From an uncultured Methylobacillus sp. (GTDB lineage: Bacteria > Pseudomonadota > Gammaproteobacteria > Burkholderiales > Methylophilaceae): 62,645 bases of DNA. The notes beneath the pieces are model-generated. The model saw only the letters and a program-made list of their open reading frames with translations, had not been told where the DNA came from and did no database searches. Of the stretch, positions 30,814 through 40,030 are shown piece after piece (positions within the stretch are counted from its first letter, which is position 1; each line of letters begins with the position of its first letter). The stretch is from the NCBI GenBank assembly GCA_946478865.1, contig CAMLDO010000012.1, positions 1 to 62,645 on the forward strand, read 5' to 3'. Made by a program: the position numbers and the translations under genes.

Positions 30814-31781
30814 CTTACCTCCAGCAGTTTGATGCCCAGCAACGTGCCGATCAGCAGCGCGGCGATCGCAAAGCAATGCGTCGTGAAATCGTGGCCTGGA
30901 ATCTGTTCCAGATAACGGATGGGCTTCTTTTCCTTGCTGTTGATGTCCTCGATTGCCAGCGCCAGCGACTTCGGATCGTCCGCCTCATACGGCTGATAAC
31001 CGGAACGCAGCGTCTTGAAATACTGGTGCAGTTCGATCGACGGCGGCAGCGGTTGATCCTCGGGCGGCTTGTATTCCTCGTCGAAGATACTGATCGCGCC
31101 CGGCTGGCGCAGCACGATCCAGTACAGCGTCACATGCTGGCGGTCGAGCCAGTCTCGAATCTTTTGCTGCGCATCCGCGCCCATGCGACCGGCGCCGTCC
31201 GACAGCAGCACGATGGCGCGTGAGCCCGAGTCCGGCGTGCGCGCGAACATGCTGAGCGCCGTGGTGAGGCCGCTGCCGATGTTGGTCTGGAACAGCCCCG
31301 GTCCTCCGGCGGCGTCGATCGCGGCACGGATCGCCTCGCGGCTTTGCGTGAGCGGCATCACGTACATCGCCGAGTTACTGAAGGTCACCATGCCGAACAT
31401 GTCGTTCTTGCGCTGATTGACGAAGTCGGTGATGAGGCGGCGTGCCGCACCCGATTTGGATTCGCCTGCGCGTCCGCTGATCATGGCGCCGGAAAACGGT
31501 TCGTCCATGCTCGCGCTGCGGTCGATGGTGAGCACGATCTGGGCGCCTTCGCCCACGCGTTCCACCTTCTGCGCGGCGGTATGCGGCCCGGCTATGCCGA
31601 GGATGATGAACAGCAGCGCGAGCGCGGCCAGGATCTTGAGCAACAGGCCCATGAGCTCGGACAGCGCGTCGCGAGGCAGCAGTCCTATCCACGAATAGGT
31701 GCGGCTGTGCGTACGTTCGAGCAGCAGCGGCAGCACTGCCAGCGGCAGCAGGAACAGGACCCAATAGGTATTGAACAGCAT
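30786..31781 (-). CDS. MxaC-like von Willebrand A membrane protein
   Basis: 331 residues. Two N-terminal membrane segments (about 7-20 and 45-65) are followed by a vWA domain with a complete metal site DRSASMD, a Thr in VTFSNSAMY and LLSDGAGRMG, and a C-terminal helix (about 305-322). It matches MxaC in order and architecture. The last residues RGPLATGNK are encoded by one arm of the inverted-repeat element, which suggests that the original C-terminus was replaced when the element arrived. It is probably a membrane partner of the MoxR ATPase. Confidence 0.85.
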   Translation of the reverse strand: MLFNTYWVLFLLPLAVLPLLLERTHSRTYSWIGLLPRDALSELMGLLLKILAALALLFIILGIAGPHTAAQKVERVGEGAQIVLTIDRSASMDEPFSGAMISGRAGESKSGAARRLITDFVNQRKNDMFGMVTFSNSAMYVMPLTQSREAIRAAIDAAGGPGLFQTNIGSGLTTALSMFARTPDSGSRAIVLLSDGAGRMGADAQQKIRDWLDRQHVTLYWIVLRQPGAISIFDEEYKPPEDQPLPPSIELHQYFKTLRSGYQPYEADDPKSLALAIEDINSKEKKPIRYLEQIPGHDFTTHCFAIAALLIGTLLGIKLLEVRGPLATGNK

Positions 31782-31790
31782 GGTCGTGCC

Positions 31791-32717
31791 TTACTTCAGC
31801 CCGCGTTCGCAATCGCGGCAGCGGCGGCAGAACTGGCGCAGCCATGTCAACGGCTCGCCGGCGATGCCGTGCGGCGCGCTCGGTTCGAAGAACACCGTGC
31901 GCGAGAGGCCGAAGAACTGCTCCAGCTCGGGAGCGACCGGTGCGAAACCAGGCTTGCGCTTCAATAGCCCGGCCGTATCGAACACGCTGTTACCGGCGGT
32001 GGAGTTGAGTGCCTGGTGCATGCGCGTTACGCCTTGCGACAAACCTTCAGGTGTCGCGGGCAGTTTCTTGAGATCGCGATAGGCACGCGCGAACGGGCCT
32101 CCCATGCGCGGCAGCCAGGAGGAAGTACCCAGCACGTACAGCAGGCCGATCAGCGCCAGCCCGAGCACGGCGAGCGCCGCCCATAGTCCTTGATAATGGC
32201 GCGTCGCGTCCAGCTTGAGCGGACCGCGGAAGCCGCTCATGTCGCGTTCGACCACGACCGAGCCATACACGGCCAACGGGGAGATGCGGAAGCTCCAGCT
32301 CGGGATGCGAATCTCGAAATTCTTGCCTTCGCCGCCGAATTTCACCATCTCCGCCGGCAGCACGGCGGGCTTGGCCACGATGTTGTTGGTGAACACCTGA
32401 TAGGAAAGGTGCAGAGTGTAGATGTTCTTGTCGATGCCCGTCGATTTTTCCAGGCGCACCTCGCGCACCTCGATGCCGCTGCCCTTGCCGCGGCGCTTCT
32501 TGTCGTTGCCCGCAATGGGCAGCGAGGTTTCCAGCAGTTGGTAGGGCTTCTTCGCTTCCAGGATCACGGTGCGTTCGATGATGTCGCCGACCGTGTAGCC
32601 GACGTCGCGCTTAGGCTCGATGGTGCGCACGCTCACGCGCGGGTCGGTGACCACACCGTCTTCGGCATGGGCGCCGAGCAGCCAGAACAGGGAAATCGCG
32701 GCAATGAGGATTCTCAT
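31791..32717 (-). CDS. MxaA-like exported membrane protein
   Basis: 308 residues from the ATG at 32717, one base after the DUF58 gene stop. A signal peptide (MRILIAAISLFWLLGAHA) leads to a periplasmic part with DPRVSVRTIEPKRDVGYTVGD. A membrane helix at about 180-200 precedes a cytoplasmic helical tail with CRRCRDCERGLK at the end. It corresponds to MxaA, needed for calcium insertion into methanol dehydrogenase in methylotrophs. The Cys-rich tail is notable and could bind metal. The target protein here is unknown. Confidence 0.78.
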   Translation of the reverse strand: MRILIAAISLFWLLGAHAEDGVVTDPRVSVRTIEPKRDVGYTVGDIIERTVILEAKKPYQLLETSLPIAGNDKKRRGKGSGIEVREVRLEKSTGIDKNIYTLHLSYQVFTNNIVAKPAVLPAEMVKFGGEGKNFEIRIPSWSFRISPLAVYGSVVVERDMSGFRGPLKLDATRHYQGLWAALAVLGLALIGLLYVLGTSSWLPRMGGPFARAYRDLKKLPATPEGLSQGVTRMHQALNSTAGNSVFDTAGLLKRKPGFAPVAPELEQFFGLSRTVFFEPSAPHGIAGEPLTWLRQFCRRCRDCERGLK

Positions 32718-32718
32718 A

Positions 32719-33582
32719 TCAGGCAACCACAAACTGGTAAAAGTATTCGGTCAAATCATCAGCTTCGAAGCGGTCCTCGATGAAGAGGGGCGGCATGTCG
32801 ACGCTCATGAACAGTTTTTCGAGCGCGCTGCGACGGTCCTCGAAGGCTTGCAGGATGCGTTCGCGGTAATTCTTCCGCAGGAACAGCGTGCGTCGCGCCC
32901 CGGTTTCGCAATCGGTGACGCTGGCGATGCCGAATTCCGGCAGATTGCGATATTCGGCTGCATCCCACAGCACCAGCGGCACCACGTGATGGCGCATGAG
33001 CGTGGTGAGTTGGTCGCCCAGCAGGTCCAGCGGCGTGTGGAAGTCGGACACCAGCAGTACCAGCGAGCGCTCGCGCGGCAGGAACTGCGCGACATCGCCC
33101 AGCGCAGTCGCGGCGACATGGCCGGGACGGTGCGCCGCAAGGCGGTCGGTGAGTTCAAAAGCGCCATGCACCTTGGTGGTCGAGGTGAACATCCAGTCGT
33201 CGCGCACCTTCTCATCGAAGCCGACGAAGCCGAACGGGTCGTTGACGCGGAAGGCGGAATAGGCGGCAGAGGCGGTGATCTCGGCCGCGATCTCCAGCTT
33301 GCGCATCTGCCCGGAAAAGCCCATCGAGCCGGACAGGTCGCACACCACATAGACCGGCACCGAGCTCTTCTGATTGAAGATACGCACCCACACCTGGTCG
33401 AACGGGTCGCGTATGGTCTGGCGCAGATCGATGCGGCGCGGGTCGGGGTAGGAAATCAGCGGCGCATGCCCGCGGAACTCCATGCCGAGGCCGCGCTGCA
33501 TGCTGGAGTGGCGTCCCGGATGGCGGCCGCGCGTGCGCCAGCCGATCTGGTAGGTGAATTCCTTGATCTGACCTTCGGCCAT
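32719..33582 (-). CDS. DUF58 protein, MxaS-like
   Basis: 287 residues. The DUF58 pattern is clear: RGLGMEFRGHAPLISYPDPRRID (in part), then a degenerate vWA-like core beginning VYVVCDLSGSMGF, with VLLVSDFHTPLD. DUF58 proteins occur beside MoxR ATPases almost universally, and here the gene is in the MxaS position 14 bases after moxR. It probably acts as a cytoplasmic adaptor between MoxR and the membrane vWA subunits. There is no signal peptide or membrane helix. Confidence 0.85.
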   Translation of the reverse strand: MAEGQIKEFTYQIGWRTRGRHPGRHSSMQRGLGMEFRGHAPLISYPDPRRIDLRQTIRDPFDQVWVRIFNQKSSVPVYVVCDLSGSMGFSGQMRKLEIAAEITASAAYSAFRVNDPFGFVGFDEKVRDDWMFTSTTKVHGAFELTDRLAAHRPGHVAATALGDVAQFLPRERSLVLLVSDFHTPLDLLGDQLTTLMRHHVVPLVLWDAAEYRNLPEFGIASVTDCETGARRTLFLRKNYRERILQAFEDRRSALEKLFMSVDMPPLFIEDRFEADDLTEYFYQFVVA

Positions 33583-33596
33583 GGGGCGTTCCCGGA

Positions 33597-34622
33597 TCAG
33601 GGAGCGGAAACGGCGTTGACGATGCCGGACAGCAGGTCGCGCGCGATTTCCGTGCGGCGCATTTCATAGACCGGGCTGAACACCAGGCGGTGCGCCACGG
33701 TTTCATGGAACACGGCGTGGATATCTTCGGGCAGTACCGCGTCGCGGTTGTTGAGCCAGGCGTTGACGCGCGCGGCACGCAGCATCATGGACACGCCGCG
33801 CGGGCTCGCGCCGGCGAGCACGAGACGGTTCATGTCCACGCCTTCGATCTTCACGCCGTACTGCGACGGGTTGCGGGTTGCGAGCCACAAGTCGAGCGCG
33901 TATTTGCGGAGCGTGGGGCTGGCTTGCACATGGTCCTGCAGCGTGACGGCGATGTCGTTGAGCTTGTCGTAATGCAGCACGTCCGGCTGCACACCTTCCA
34001 CCAGTTTGTCGGCGTTGTGGAAGCGCGTATTGAAAATCAGCGACTCCATGATGTCCGGGTCGCCCGGCACCGCGATCGGGATTTCCATCATGAAGCGGTC
34101 GCGCGCGGCGGAGGGGATGTCGAAGGTTTCTTCCTTTTCCACCTGGTTGCGGTCGGCGAACACCAGCATGTGCGGGAAGTAGTGTTCCTTGTTGAACGCC
34201 GACAGGGTGCGTTCCGCCATCACGCGCAGCAGCAGCGAGTGCACCTGCGGACGGGCGCGGTTGATTTCGTTGAAGAAGAACACCGCGAGGCTTTCGCCGC
34301 AACGCAGCAGCGGGCCGGCATCCACGTGCGGGCGGCCGTCTTCGCCGAGGTAGGTGTGGTAGACGAGGTCGTTCGGCATGAGGTCGATGGTGCCTTCGAT
34401 ACGCTCGTAGCCGCCGCCGATGCCGCGAGTGAATGCGCGCAGCAGGGTGGTCTTGCCGACGCCGACGTCGCCTTCCAGCAGCACGTGGCCGCGCGCGAAA
34501 ATCGCGGTGGTGATGAGGCGAACCGGCCGTTGCTGACCGACGACGACCTTGTTGATTTCGGATTCCAGTTTCAGCGCGTGCTCGCGCCAGTCGACCAGCT
34601 GGTTGTCGGCGGTTGAACTCAC
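33597..34622 (-). CDS. MoxR family AAA+ ATPase (MxaR-like)
   Basis: 341 residues from GTG 34622, with AGGAGAG about 5 bases upstream. Walker A is GDVGVGKTT, Walker B is VFFFNEINRARPQVHSLLL, and VFADRNQVEKEETFDIPSAARDRF covers sensor 1 and the MoxR-specific loop. The lid domain follows (LVLAGASPRGVSMMLRAARV). MoxR ATPases act with vWA proteins as chaperones that insert metals or cofactors. This gene leads the seven-gene operon, and its promoter overlaps the TetR-type dyad at 34719. Confidence 0.92.
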   Translation of the reverse strand: MSSTADNQLVDWREHALKLESEINKVVVGQQRPVRLITTAIFARGHVLLEGDVGVGKTTLLRAFTRGIGGGYERIEGTIDLMPNDLVYHTYLGEDGRPHVDAGPLLRCGESLAVFFFNEINRARPQVHSLLLRVMAERTLSAFNKEHYFPHMLVFADRNQVEKEETFDIPSAARDRFMMEIPIAVPGDPDIMESLIFNTRFHNADKLVEGVQPDVLHYDKLNDIAVTLQDHVQASPTLRKYALDLWLATRNPSQYGVKIEGVDMNRLVLAGASPRGVSMMLRAARVNAWLNNRDAVLPEDIHAVFHETVAHRLVFSPVYEMRRTEIARDLLSGIVNAVSAP

Positions 34623-34715
34623 TCTCGTCTCTCCTGCTCGCTATCGCTTGATGGGTTGGTTTAGATGGCTGGCATGCCAGTCTACACAAAGTTCAGACAT
34701 CAGTATGCCATGAAA

Positions 34716-34744
34716 AGCATACTAACTAGTAAGTATTTTGTCGG
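34716..34744 (-). promoter_or_regulatory. Putative promoter of the moxR-vWA operon
   Basis: On the minus strand CCGACA (34744-34739) and TATGCT (34721-34716) are 17 bases apart. The 18-base dyad at 34719-34736 fills the spacer and overlaps the -10 box, so a bound repressor would block it. The rest of the 297-base gap to dinB holds a perfect 12-base palindrome CTGGCATGCCAG (34669-34680) and a 7-base inverted repeat (34702-34708/34717-34723); nothing else was recognised. Confidence 0.5.
34719..34736. promoter_or_regulatory. TetR-type operator, copy 1
   Basis: ATACTAACTAGTAAGTAT is an 18-base dyad symmetric at 16 positions. It matches the dyad at 42577 (ATACGAACTAGTACGTAT) at 16 of 18 positions, plus flanking GC and T. 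Its size and position between -35 and -10 fit a TetR-family operator. Confidence 0.7.
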
Positions 34745-34919
34745 GATGGGGGAGCGGCGGATGCGGAGAGTTTCCCGCAGCCTTGCCTGCCTGTTTTGTC
34801 TGATAATGTGGATATCGGCGTGTCCCATCGCCTTTTGGTTTTTATGACCAGATGGGGAAGATGGCGAAGCCACGCTGATTTTTATTGCATCGTCATTGCA
34901 GATTCCGGAGTGATCCCGC

Positions 34920-36089
34920 TTGTTTCCGTCGCCCACGCTCATGCCGCGCCGCATTGCCCATCTCGATATGGACATGTTTTTTGCCGGCGTCGAGCTGCTG
35001 CACTACCCCGAGTTGCGTGGGCAGCCGATGGTGGTGGGCGGACGTTCGGTCGATGCTCCCGAAGTGCTGCCGGACGGTACGCGCCGCTTCCATCGATTGA
35101 AGGAATACGCCGGACGGGGCGTGGTGACTACTTCGACCTATGAGGCGCGCGCGTTCGGCGTATTCTCGGCGATGAGCATGATGCAGGCTGCAAAGCTTGC
35201 GCCCGAAGCTATTCTGCTGCCGGCGAACTTCGAGGCGTACCGGCATTATTCGCGCCTGTTCAAGCAGGCAGTGGCCGCGCTTGCCCCCGCGGTCGAAGAC
35301 CGGGGGATCGACGAGATATACATCGACCTGACCGGCCACGCGGAGGATAGCCGCGAACTGGCGATGCGCCTCAAGCAGGCGGTGAAGGAAGCGACCGGGC
35401 TCACCTGCTCGATCTGCATCGCTCCCAACAAGCTGCTGGCCAAGATCGGTTCGGAGCTGGACAAGCCGGATGGGCTCACGCTGCTCGACGATACCAGCAT
35501 TCCCGAACGCATCTGGCCGCTGAAGGTGAGCAAGATCAACGGGATCGGGCCCAAGGCGGCGAAGAAGCTGGCCGAGCTTGGCATCCTAACGATCCGCGAC
35601 CTCGCGCACGCCGAACTTGCATTGCTGCAGCAAAATTTCGGCCTGAGCTACGCGAGCTGGCTCATCGACGTGGCGCACGGGCGGGATGAGCGCCCGGTAG
35701 TGACGGAATCGGAACCCAAATCGCTTAGCCGCGAAACCACGTTCGAGCGCGACCTGCACGTGAAGCGTGACCGGGCCAAGCTCTCCGCGATATTCACCAC
35801 GCTGTGCGAGCGCGTTGCGGACGACCTCCAGCGTAAAGGCTATGCCGGGCGCACCATAGGCATCAAGCTGCGCTTCGAGGACTTTCGCACGGTGACGCGC
35901 GATATCAGCCTGACGGTACCGACCCAGGACTCGACCACCATCCGGGGGGCGGCAGGGGAATGCCTCAAGCGCGTACCGTTCGACAGCCGCATCCGCTTGC
36001 TGGGCGTACGCGTCGGCACGCTGGTGCCGGAGGCCGAAGTGCGTGCCTTCCAAGTGCCGGAGCAAGGAGAGCTTTCATTCGATCTCTAG
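34920..36089 (+). CDS. dinB: DNA polymerase IV (DinB)
   Basis: 389 residues from TTG 34920, which has GGAG 10 bases upstream; the ATG at 34941 is an alternative without a ribosome site. It is a Y-family lesion-bypass polymerase. HLDMDMFFAGVELL contains the first catalytic Asp, GIDEIYIDLT the second pair, and NGIGPKAAKKLAELGI the helix-hairpin-helix. The C-terminal QGELSFDL is a sliding-clamp-binding motif. No LexA box was recognised upstream. It converges with the GH13 gene. Confidence 0.93.
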   Translation: MFPSPTLMPRRIAHLDMDMFFAGVELLHYPELRGQPMVVGGRSVDAPEVLPDGTRRFHRLKEYAGRGVVTTSTYEARAFGVFSAMSMMQAAKLAPEAILLPANFEAYRHYSRLFKQAVAALAPAVEDRGIDEIYIDLTGHAEDSRELAMRLKQAVKEATGLTCSICIAPNKLLAKIGSELDKPDGLTLLDDTSIPERIWPLKVSKINGIGPKAAKKLAELGILTIRDLAHAELALLQQNFGLSYASWLIDVAHGRDERPVVTESEPKSLSRETTFERDLHVKRDRAKLSAIFTTLCERVADDLQRKGYAGRTIGIKLRFEDFRTVTRDISLTVPTQDSTTIRGAAGECLKRVPFDSRIRLLGVRVGTLVPEAEVRAFQVPEQGELSFDL

Positions 36090-36095
36090 CACCGC

Positions 36096-37688
36096 CTACT
36101 GCTCGGCCAGGATGAGACCTTCGTTCGGGCGCAAGCGAATGCGCGCGCCGGATTTTTCTTCCTGCCGGTCGAGAGCGGTGGAAAGCAGTACCTGATGGTT
36201 GGCGGAAGAAAGCGGATATTCGATCTCTTCGTGCCCCAGGTTCAGCAGGATGGTTAGCGCAGTCTCCTCATGGCAGCGCCGATAGGCCAGCACGTGTCCC
36301 ATGACCGGCAGCAGCTCCAGCCTGCCGGCTGTGAGTGCTGACTCCTGGCGGCGCAGGGCGAGCAGCCGGCGATACAGGCTGAGCAGCGAATGCTCCTCCC
36401 GGCTCATCGCTTCCACATTGCGTTCCGGCCAGTCCGGGCCGAGGCGCAGCCACGGCAGTGCATTCGAAAAACCGGCATAGTCCGAAGTGTTCCACTGCAT
36501 CGGCGTGCGCTGCGGATCGCGCCCCAGCCCTTTGCCCGGCTCGTTGCGCTCGAAGGGGTCCTGCACTTCGTCTACCGGAATATTTACATTTTCCATGCCG
36601 ATTTCGTCGCCGTAGTACATCGTCGGCGTTCCGCGCAGTGTCAGCAGCAGCATCGCGGCTACCCGCGCCTGTGCCTGACCGATGCGGGAGGCGATGCGCG
36701 GCTTGTCGTGATTTCCCAGCACCCAGTTGGGCCAGCCGCCGGCAGGCAGGGCCGTTTCGTAGTCATGGACAAGGCGCGCGATTTGCTGCGCGTCCCAGGA
36801 TGCGCCGATCAGCAGGAAGTTGAAGGGTAGATGCGCTCCGCGCAAGTCATGGCCGTAGTAGGCGATGAGCCGTTCGAGCGGCAGGTAGATTTCGCCGATG
36901 AGCAGCCGGTCGTCGAATTCCTCTACCACGGCGCGCATTTCGGCCAGGATGTCATGCACTTCCGGCTGGTCGATGGAGTAGAGGGGAATCACCCGATGCG
37001 ATGACTCTTCGTTTTCGTCATAAGCCGGGTTGACGGGATTGTCGCGGAATTCCGCATCCTTGAGGATGTGGTAGATCACGTCCACGCGGAAGCCGTCCAC
37101 GCCGCGCTTCATCCAGAAGCGCAATACGTCGTACATGGCTGCCCGCACCTCGGGATTACGCCAGTTGAGGTCGGGCTGTTCCTTGAGGAAGGCGTGGTAG
37201 TAGTACTGCCCGCTGGCCGCGTCGAACTCCCAGGCGCAGCCGCCGAAATTGCTAAGCCAGTTATTGGGCGGCGCTCCGCCCGGCGCAGGTTCGCGCCACA
37301 GATACCAGTCGCGCTTTGGGCTGCTGCGCGAACTGCGGCTTTCGACGAACCAGGGATGCTGGTCGGACGTGTGGTTGGGAACGAAATCGAGTATCACCTT
37401 CAGTCCGCGTGTATGGGCTTCATCGATAAGCCGATCGAAATCCTGCAGGGTGCCGAAGCGTGGGTCGATATCGCAGTAATCCGAAACGTCGTAGCCGAAA
37501 TCGGCCATCGGCGAGGGGTAGATCGGCGAAATCCAGATCGCGTCTATGCCGAGGCTTTGCAGATAAGGCAGTTTCTCGGCGATGCCGGCCAGGTCGCCGA
37601 CACCATCGCCGCTGCAATCGCGGAAGGAACGGGGGTAAATCTGGTAAATCACGCCGTACTGCCACCATCGCATGGCTGACATGGACAT
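36096..37688 (-). CDS. GH13 alpha-glucosidase
   Basis: 530 residues. YQIYPRSFRDCSGDGVGDL at the start, the nucleophile in DGFRVDVIYH, the acid/base in LLIGEIYLP and the third acid in LGNHDKPR define a glycoside hydrolase family 13 enzyme of the alpha-glucosidase/oligo-1,6-glucosidase type. QWNTSDYAGFS belongs to the catalytic barrel end, and a C-terminal beta domain follows. There is no signal peptide, so it acts on cytoplasmic malto-oligosaccharides or sucrose. No transporter or glycogen gene lies beside it. Confidence 0.9.
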   Translation of the reverse strand: MSMSAMRWWQYGVIYQIYPRSFRDCSGDGVGDLAGIAEKLPYLQSLGIDAIWISPIYPSPMADFGYDVSDYCDIDPRFGTLQDFDRLIDEAHTRGLKVILDFVPNHTSDQHPWFVESRSSRSSPKRDWYLWREPAPGGAPPNNWLSNFGGCAWEFDAASGQYYYHAFLKEQPDLNWRNPEVRAAMYDVLRFWMKRGVDGFRVDVIYHILKDAEFRDNPVNPAYDENEESSHRVIPLYSIDQPEVHDILAEMRAVVEEFDDRLLIGEIYLPLERLIAYYGHDLRGAHLPFNFLLIGASWDAQQIARLVHDYETALPAGGWPNWVLGNHDKPRIASRIGQAQARVAAMLLLTLRGTPTMYYGDEIGMENVNIPVDEVQDPFERNEPGKGLGRDPQRTPMQWNTSDYAGFSNALPWLRLGPDWPERNVEAMSREEHSLLSLYRRLLALRRQESALTAGRLELLPVMGHVLAYRRCHEETALTILLNLGHEEIEYPLSSANHQVLLSTALDRQEEKSGARIRLRPNEGLILAEQ

Positions 37689-37867
37689 CTCCTGTAAGCA
37701 TTGTTGAGGGCCAATCGACTTTGTGACCGCCTCGCCGTGGCGGTGTTCCGACCGGGGGTAGGCTGTTTTTCCTAAGGAAATTCCGACATGGAGAAAAGCC
37801 GGGCGCCGATGGTGTGGGCCGAAACTGCTCGCTACGCTGGCGCTTTACCCCTGCGAGGACTTTCGCC

Positions 37868-39049
37868 ATGCGCGCATTGACTTATCACGGCAGCAAGGAC
37901 GTACGCGTCGAAACCGTGCCGGACCCGGTATTGCAGAATGACGACGACATCGTGGTGCGCATCACCGCCACGGCGATCTGCGGCTCGGACCTGCATATCT
38001 ATCGCGGCAAGATCCCGATGATGCATGACGGCGATATCCTCGGACACGAGTTCATGGGGATTGTGGAAGAGGCGGGCTCAGGCGTTACACAGGTGCGCAA
38101 GGGCGATCGCGTGGTGGTGCCTTTCGTGATCGCTTGCGGCGACTGCTTCTTCTGCCAGAAGCAGTTGTATGCCGCCTGCGAGACCACCAATGTCGATCGC
38201 GGCGCCATCCTCAACAAGAAAACCATTCCGCCCGGCGCGGCCTTGTTCGGATACAGCCACCTTTACGGCGGGGTGCCCGGCGGGCAAGCCGAATTCGTGC
38301 GCGTGCCACGGGCCAACAGCGGGCCGTTCAGGATCGAGGGCAGCCTGCCCGACGAGCAGGTGCTGTTCCTGAGCGATATTCTGCCCACCGGTTATCAGGC
38401 AGTACTCAATGCGGGGATCGTGCCGGGCTTATCGGTCGCGATCTTCGGCGCCGGCCCGGTCGGCCTTATGTCGGCAGCCTGCGCCCGGCTCATGGGGGCG
38501 GAGAAGATCTTCATGGTCGACCATCATGCCTACCGCCTGGCCTATGCCCAGCAGGAATACGACACCTTCAGTGTCAATTTCGACGAATGCGACGACGGTG
38601 ATGCCGCCCAGATCATTCTCGACCAGACCGCGCAGCGCGGCGTCGACGCTGTCATCGATGCGGTAGGTTTCGAGGCCAAGGGCAGCGCGCTCGAAACGAT
38701 AATGACCGATCTCAAGCTGGAAGGCAGCAGCGGCAAGGCCTTGCGCCAGTGCATGGCGGCCGTGCGCCGGGGCGGTGTGGTGAGCGTGCCGGGCGTGTAT
38801 GCCGGCTTCATCCACGGCTTCCTGTTCGGCGATGCATTCGACAAGGGGCTGACCTTCAAGATGGGGCAGACGCACGTTCAGCGCTACTTGCCGGAATTGC
38901 TGGAGCACATCGAGAGTGGGCGCTTGCGGCCGGCCGACATCATCACCCATCGCCTGCCGCTGGAAGAAGCCGCGCGTGGTTATCGGATATTCAACGACAA
39001 GCAGGAAAACTGCCGCAAGGTAGTGCTGATTCCTGGCCTGAATGCCTAG
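37868..39049 (+). CDS. Zinc-dependent alcohol dehydrogenase
   Basis: 393 residues from ATG 37868, with GAGGA 8 bases upstream. It is a medium-chain dehydrogenase with the catalytic zinc ligands in AICGSD (Cys38) and GHEF, structural zinc cysteines in [16 protein letters not shown], and the Rossmann motif GAGPVGLM. The insertion with [20 protein letters not shown] and the length of about 390 resemble the formaldehyde/alcohol dehydrogenase FdhA-like subgroup. The substrate is not determined. Confidence 0.88.
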   Translation: MRALTYHGSKDVRVETVPDPVLQNDDDIVVRITATAICGSDLHIYRGKIPMMHDGDILGHEFMGIVEEAGSGVTQVRKGDRVVVPFVIACGDCFFCQKQLYAACETTNVDRGAILNKKTIPPGAALFGYSHLYGGVPGGQAEFVRVPRANSGPFRIEGSLPDEQVLFLSDILPTGYQAVLNAGIVPGLSVAIFGAGPVGLMSAACARLMGAEKIFMVDHHAYRLAYAQQEYDTFSVNFDECDDGDAAQIILDQTAQRGVDAVIDAVGFEAKGSALETIMTDLKLEGSSGKALRQCMAAVRRGGVVSVPGVYAGFIHGFLFGDAFDKGLTFKMGQTHVQRYLPELLEHIESGRLRPADIITHRLPLEEAARGYRIFNDKQENCRKVVLIPGLNA

Positions 39050-39387
39050 CGCAGGCAGCGGCCATCCTCGACCGCTGCAATCGCCTCGCCGATCGTGGAG
39101 GCAGAAAACTTGGCGACGCAGCACGACCCCATCTGGGCTGCATGGGCCTGCACCGCGGCAATCACGGTTTCCAGCAACACCTTCTCGCCAGTGAAAACGG
39201 GGCTGACGCGGCCTTCTGCTCTGCGGTCGAGCGCATAAACACGGCCTTCCACGTCGATTAATGTGTCGGCCGGCAGATAATGTGCGGCATGCAGATGCGG
39301 GTCGCTTTCCCATTGCAACGCGTCGTGCACGACCTGCAACTCGGCATCCCCGCTCAAGCGCAACAGCGCAGGCCAGACGATCTCCAT
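39046..39387 (-). CDS. Small conserved protein, possible DUF4144
   Basis: 113 residues. The start [20 protein letters not shown] and the [23 protein letters not shown] stretch resemble the DUF4144 family of small cytoplasmic proteins, though I am not certain of the family. A Cys pair in GSCCVAKF is the only obvious reactive feature. It starts one base after the alkB stop and so is the third gene of the ada-alkB operon. It converges with the dehydrogenase gene (4-base overlap). The function is unknown. Confidence 0.6.
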   Translation of the reverse strand: MEIVWPALLRLSGDAELQVVHDALQWESDPHLHAAHYLPADTLIDVEGRVYALDRRAEGRVSPVFTGEKVLLETVIAAVQAHAAQMGSCCVAKFSASTIGEAIAAVEDGRCLR

Positions 39388-39388
39388 G

Positions 39389-40030
39389 TCACCCTGCTTT
39401 CCTGAAAGTTAGATTGATGCGAACGCCGCCAAGTGCTGGATGCCGGCCTTCGCCCAGCGGCATTACGCCGTGAAAACGCAGTCTGTCTTCTCCGCCCCAC
39501 ACAACGACATCGCCGTGCTGCAACGGCAGGCGCTGTGCCTTGTCGGCGCGTTGCAAGCCCCCGAAGAGAAAGGTTGCCGGCAGCCCGAGCGATACGGACA
39601 CGATGGGCTGGGTGAAGTCGCGCTCGTCCTTGTCCTGGTGCAGGCTGAGACGTGTGCCGGGAGCATAGCGGTTGATGAGGCAGGCATCCGGGCGGAAGTG
39701 CGCGAACCCGGCCGCTTCCGCTGCCTGCGCGGCCAGTTGGGACAATGCTTGCGGCATGGCAGGCCATGGAAGGCCGCTCAAGGGATCGACCGGCGAATAC
39801 CGATATCCACGACGGTCGGAAGTCCAGCCCAGCGTTCCGCAATTCGTCATGGCTACCGACATCTCGAATCCGCCCGGCGTCACCATGTGGCGAAAAGGGG
39901 CGGTGGCAGCAACCTGCGTGATCCCGGCTAGAATCTCCGCTTCGCGCGGGAGCGCGTATCCATGCAGCAGCACTGCACCGCCGCTCAATCGCAACTCACT
40001 TTGTGCGGCGAACAGCGGCAGCGTGCTCAT
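39389..40030 (-). CDS. alkB: DNA oxidative demethylase AlkB
   Basis: 213 residues from the ATG at 40030, inside the end of ada. It is an Fe(II)/2-oxoglutarate dioxygenase that repairs 1-methyladenine and 3-methylcytosine. The facial triad is in LHQDKDE and DRLRFHGV, and the 2-oxoglutarate-binding Arg is in GGVRINLTFR. INRYAPGTRLSLHQDKDE and SVSLGLPATFLFGG are AlkB-specific. The 35-base overlap with ada indicates coupled expression as in the adaptive response to alkylation. Confidence 0.95.
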   Translation of the reverse strand: MSTLPLFAAQSELRLSGGAVLLHGYALPREAEILAGITQVAATAPFRHMVTPGGFEMSVAMTNCGTLGWTSDRRGYRYSPVDPLSGLPWPAMPQALSQLAAQAAEAAGFAHFRPDACLINRYAPGTRLSLHQDKDERDFTQPIVSVSLGLPATFLFGGLQRADKAQRLPLQHGDVVVWGGEDRLRFHGVMPLGEGRHPALGGVRINLTFRKAG

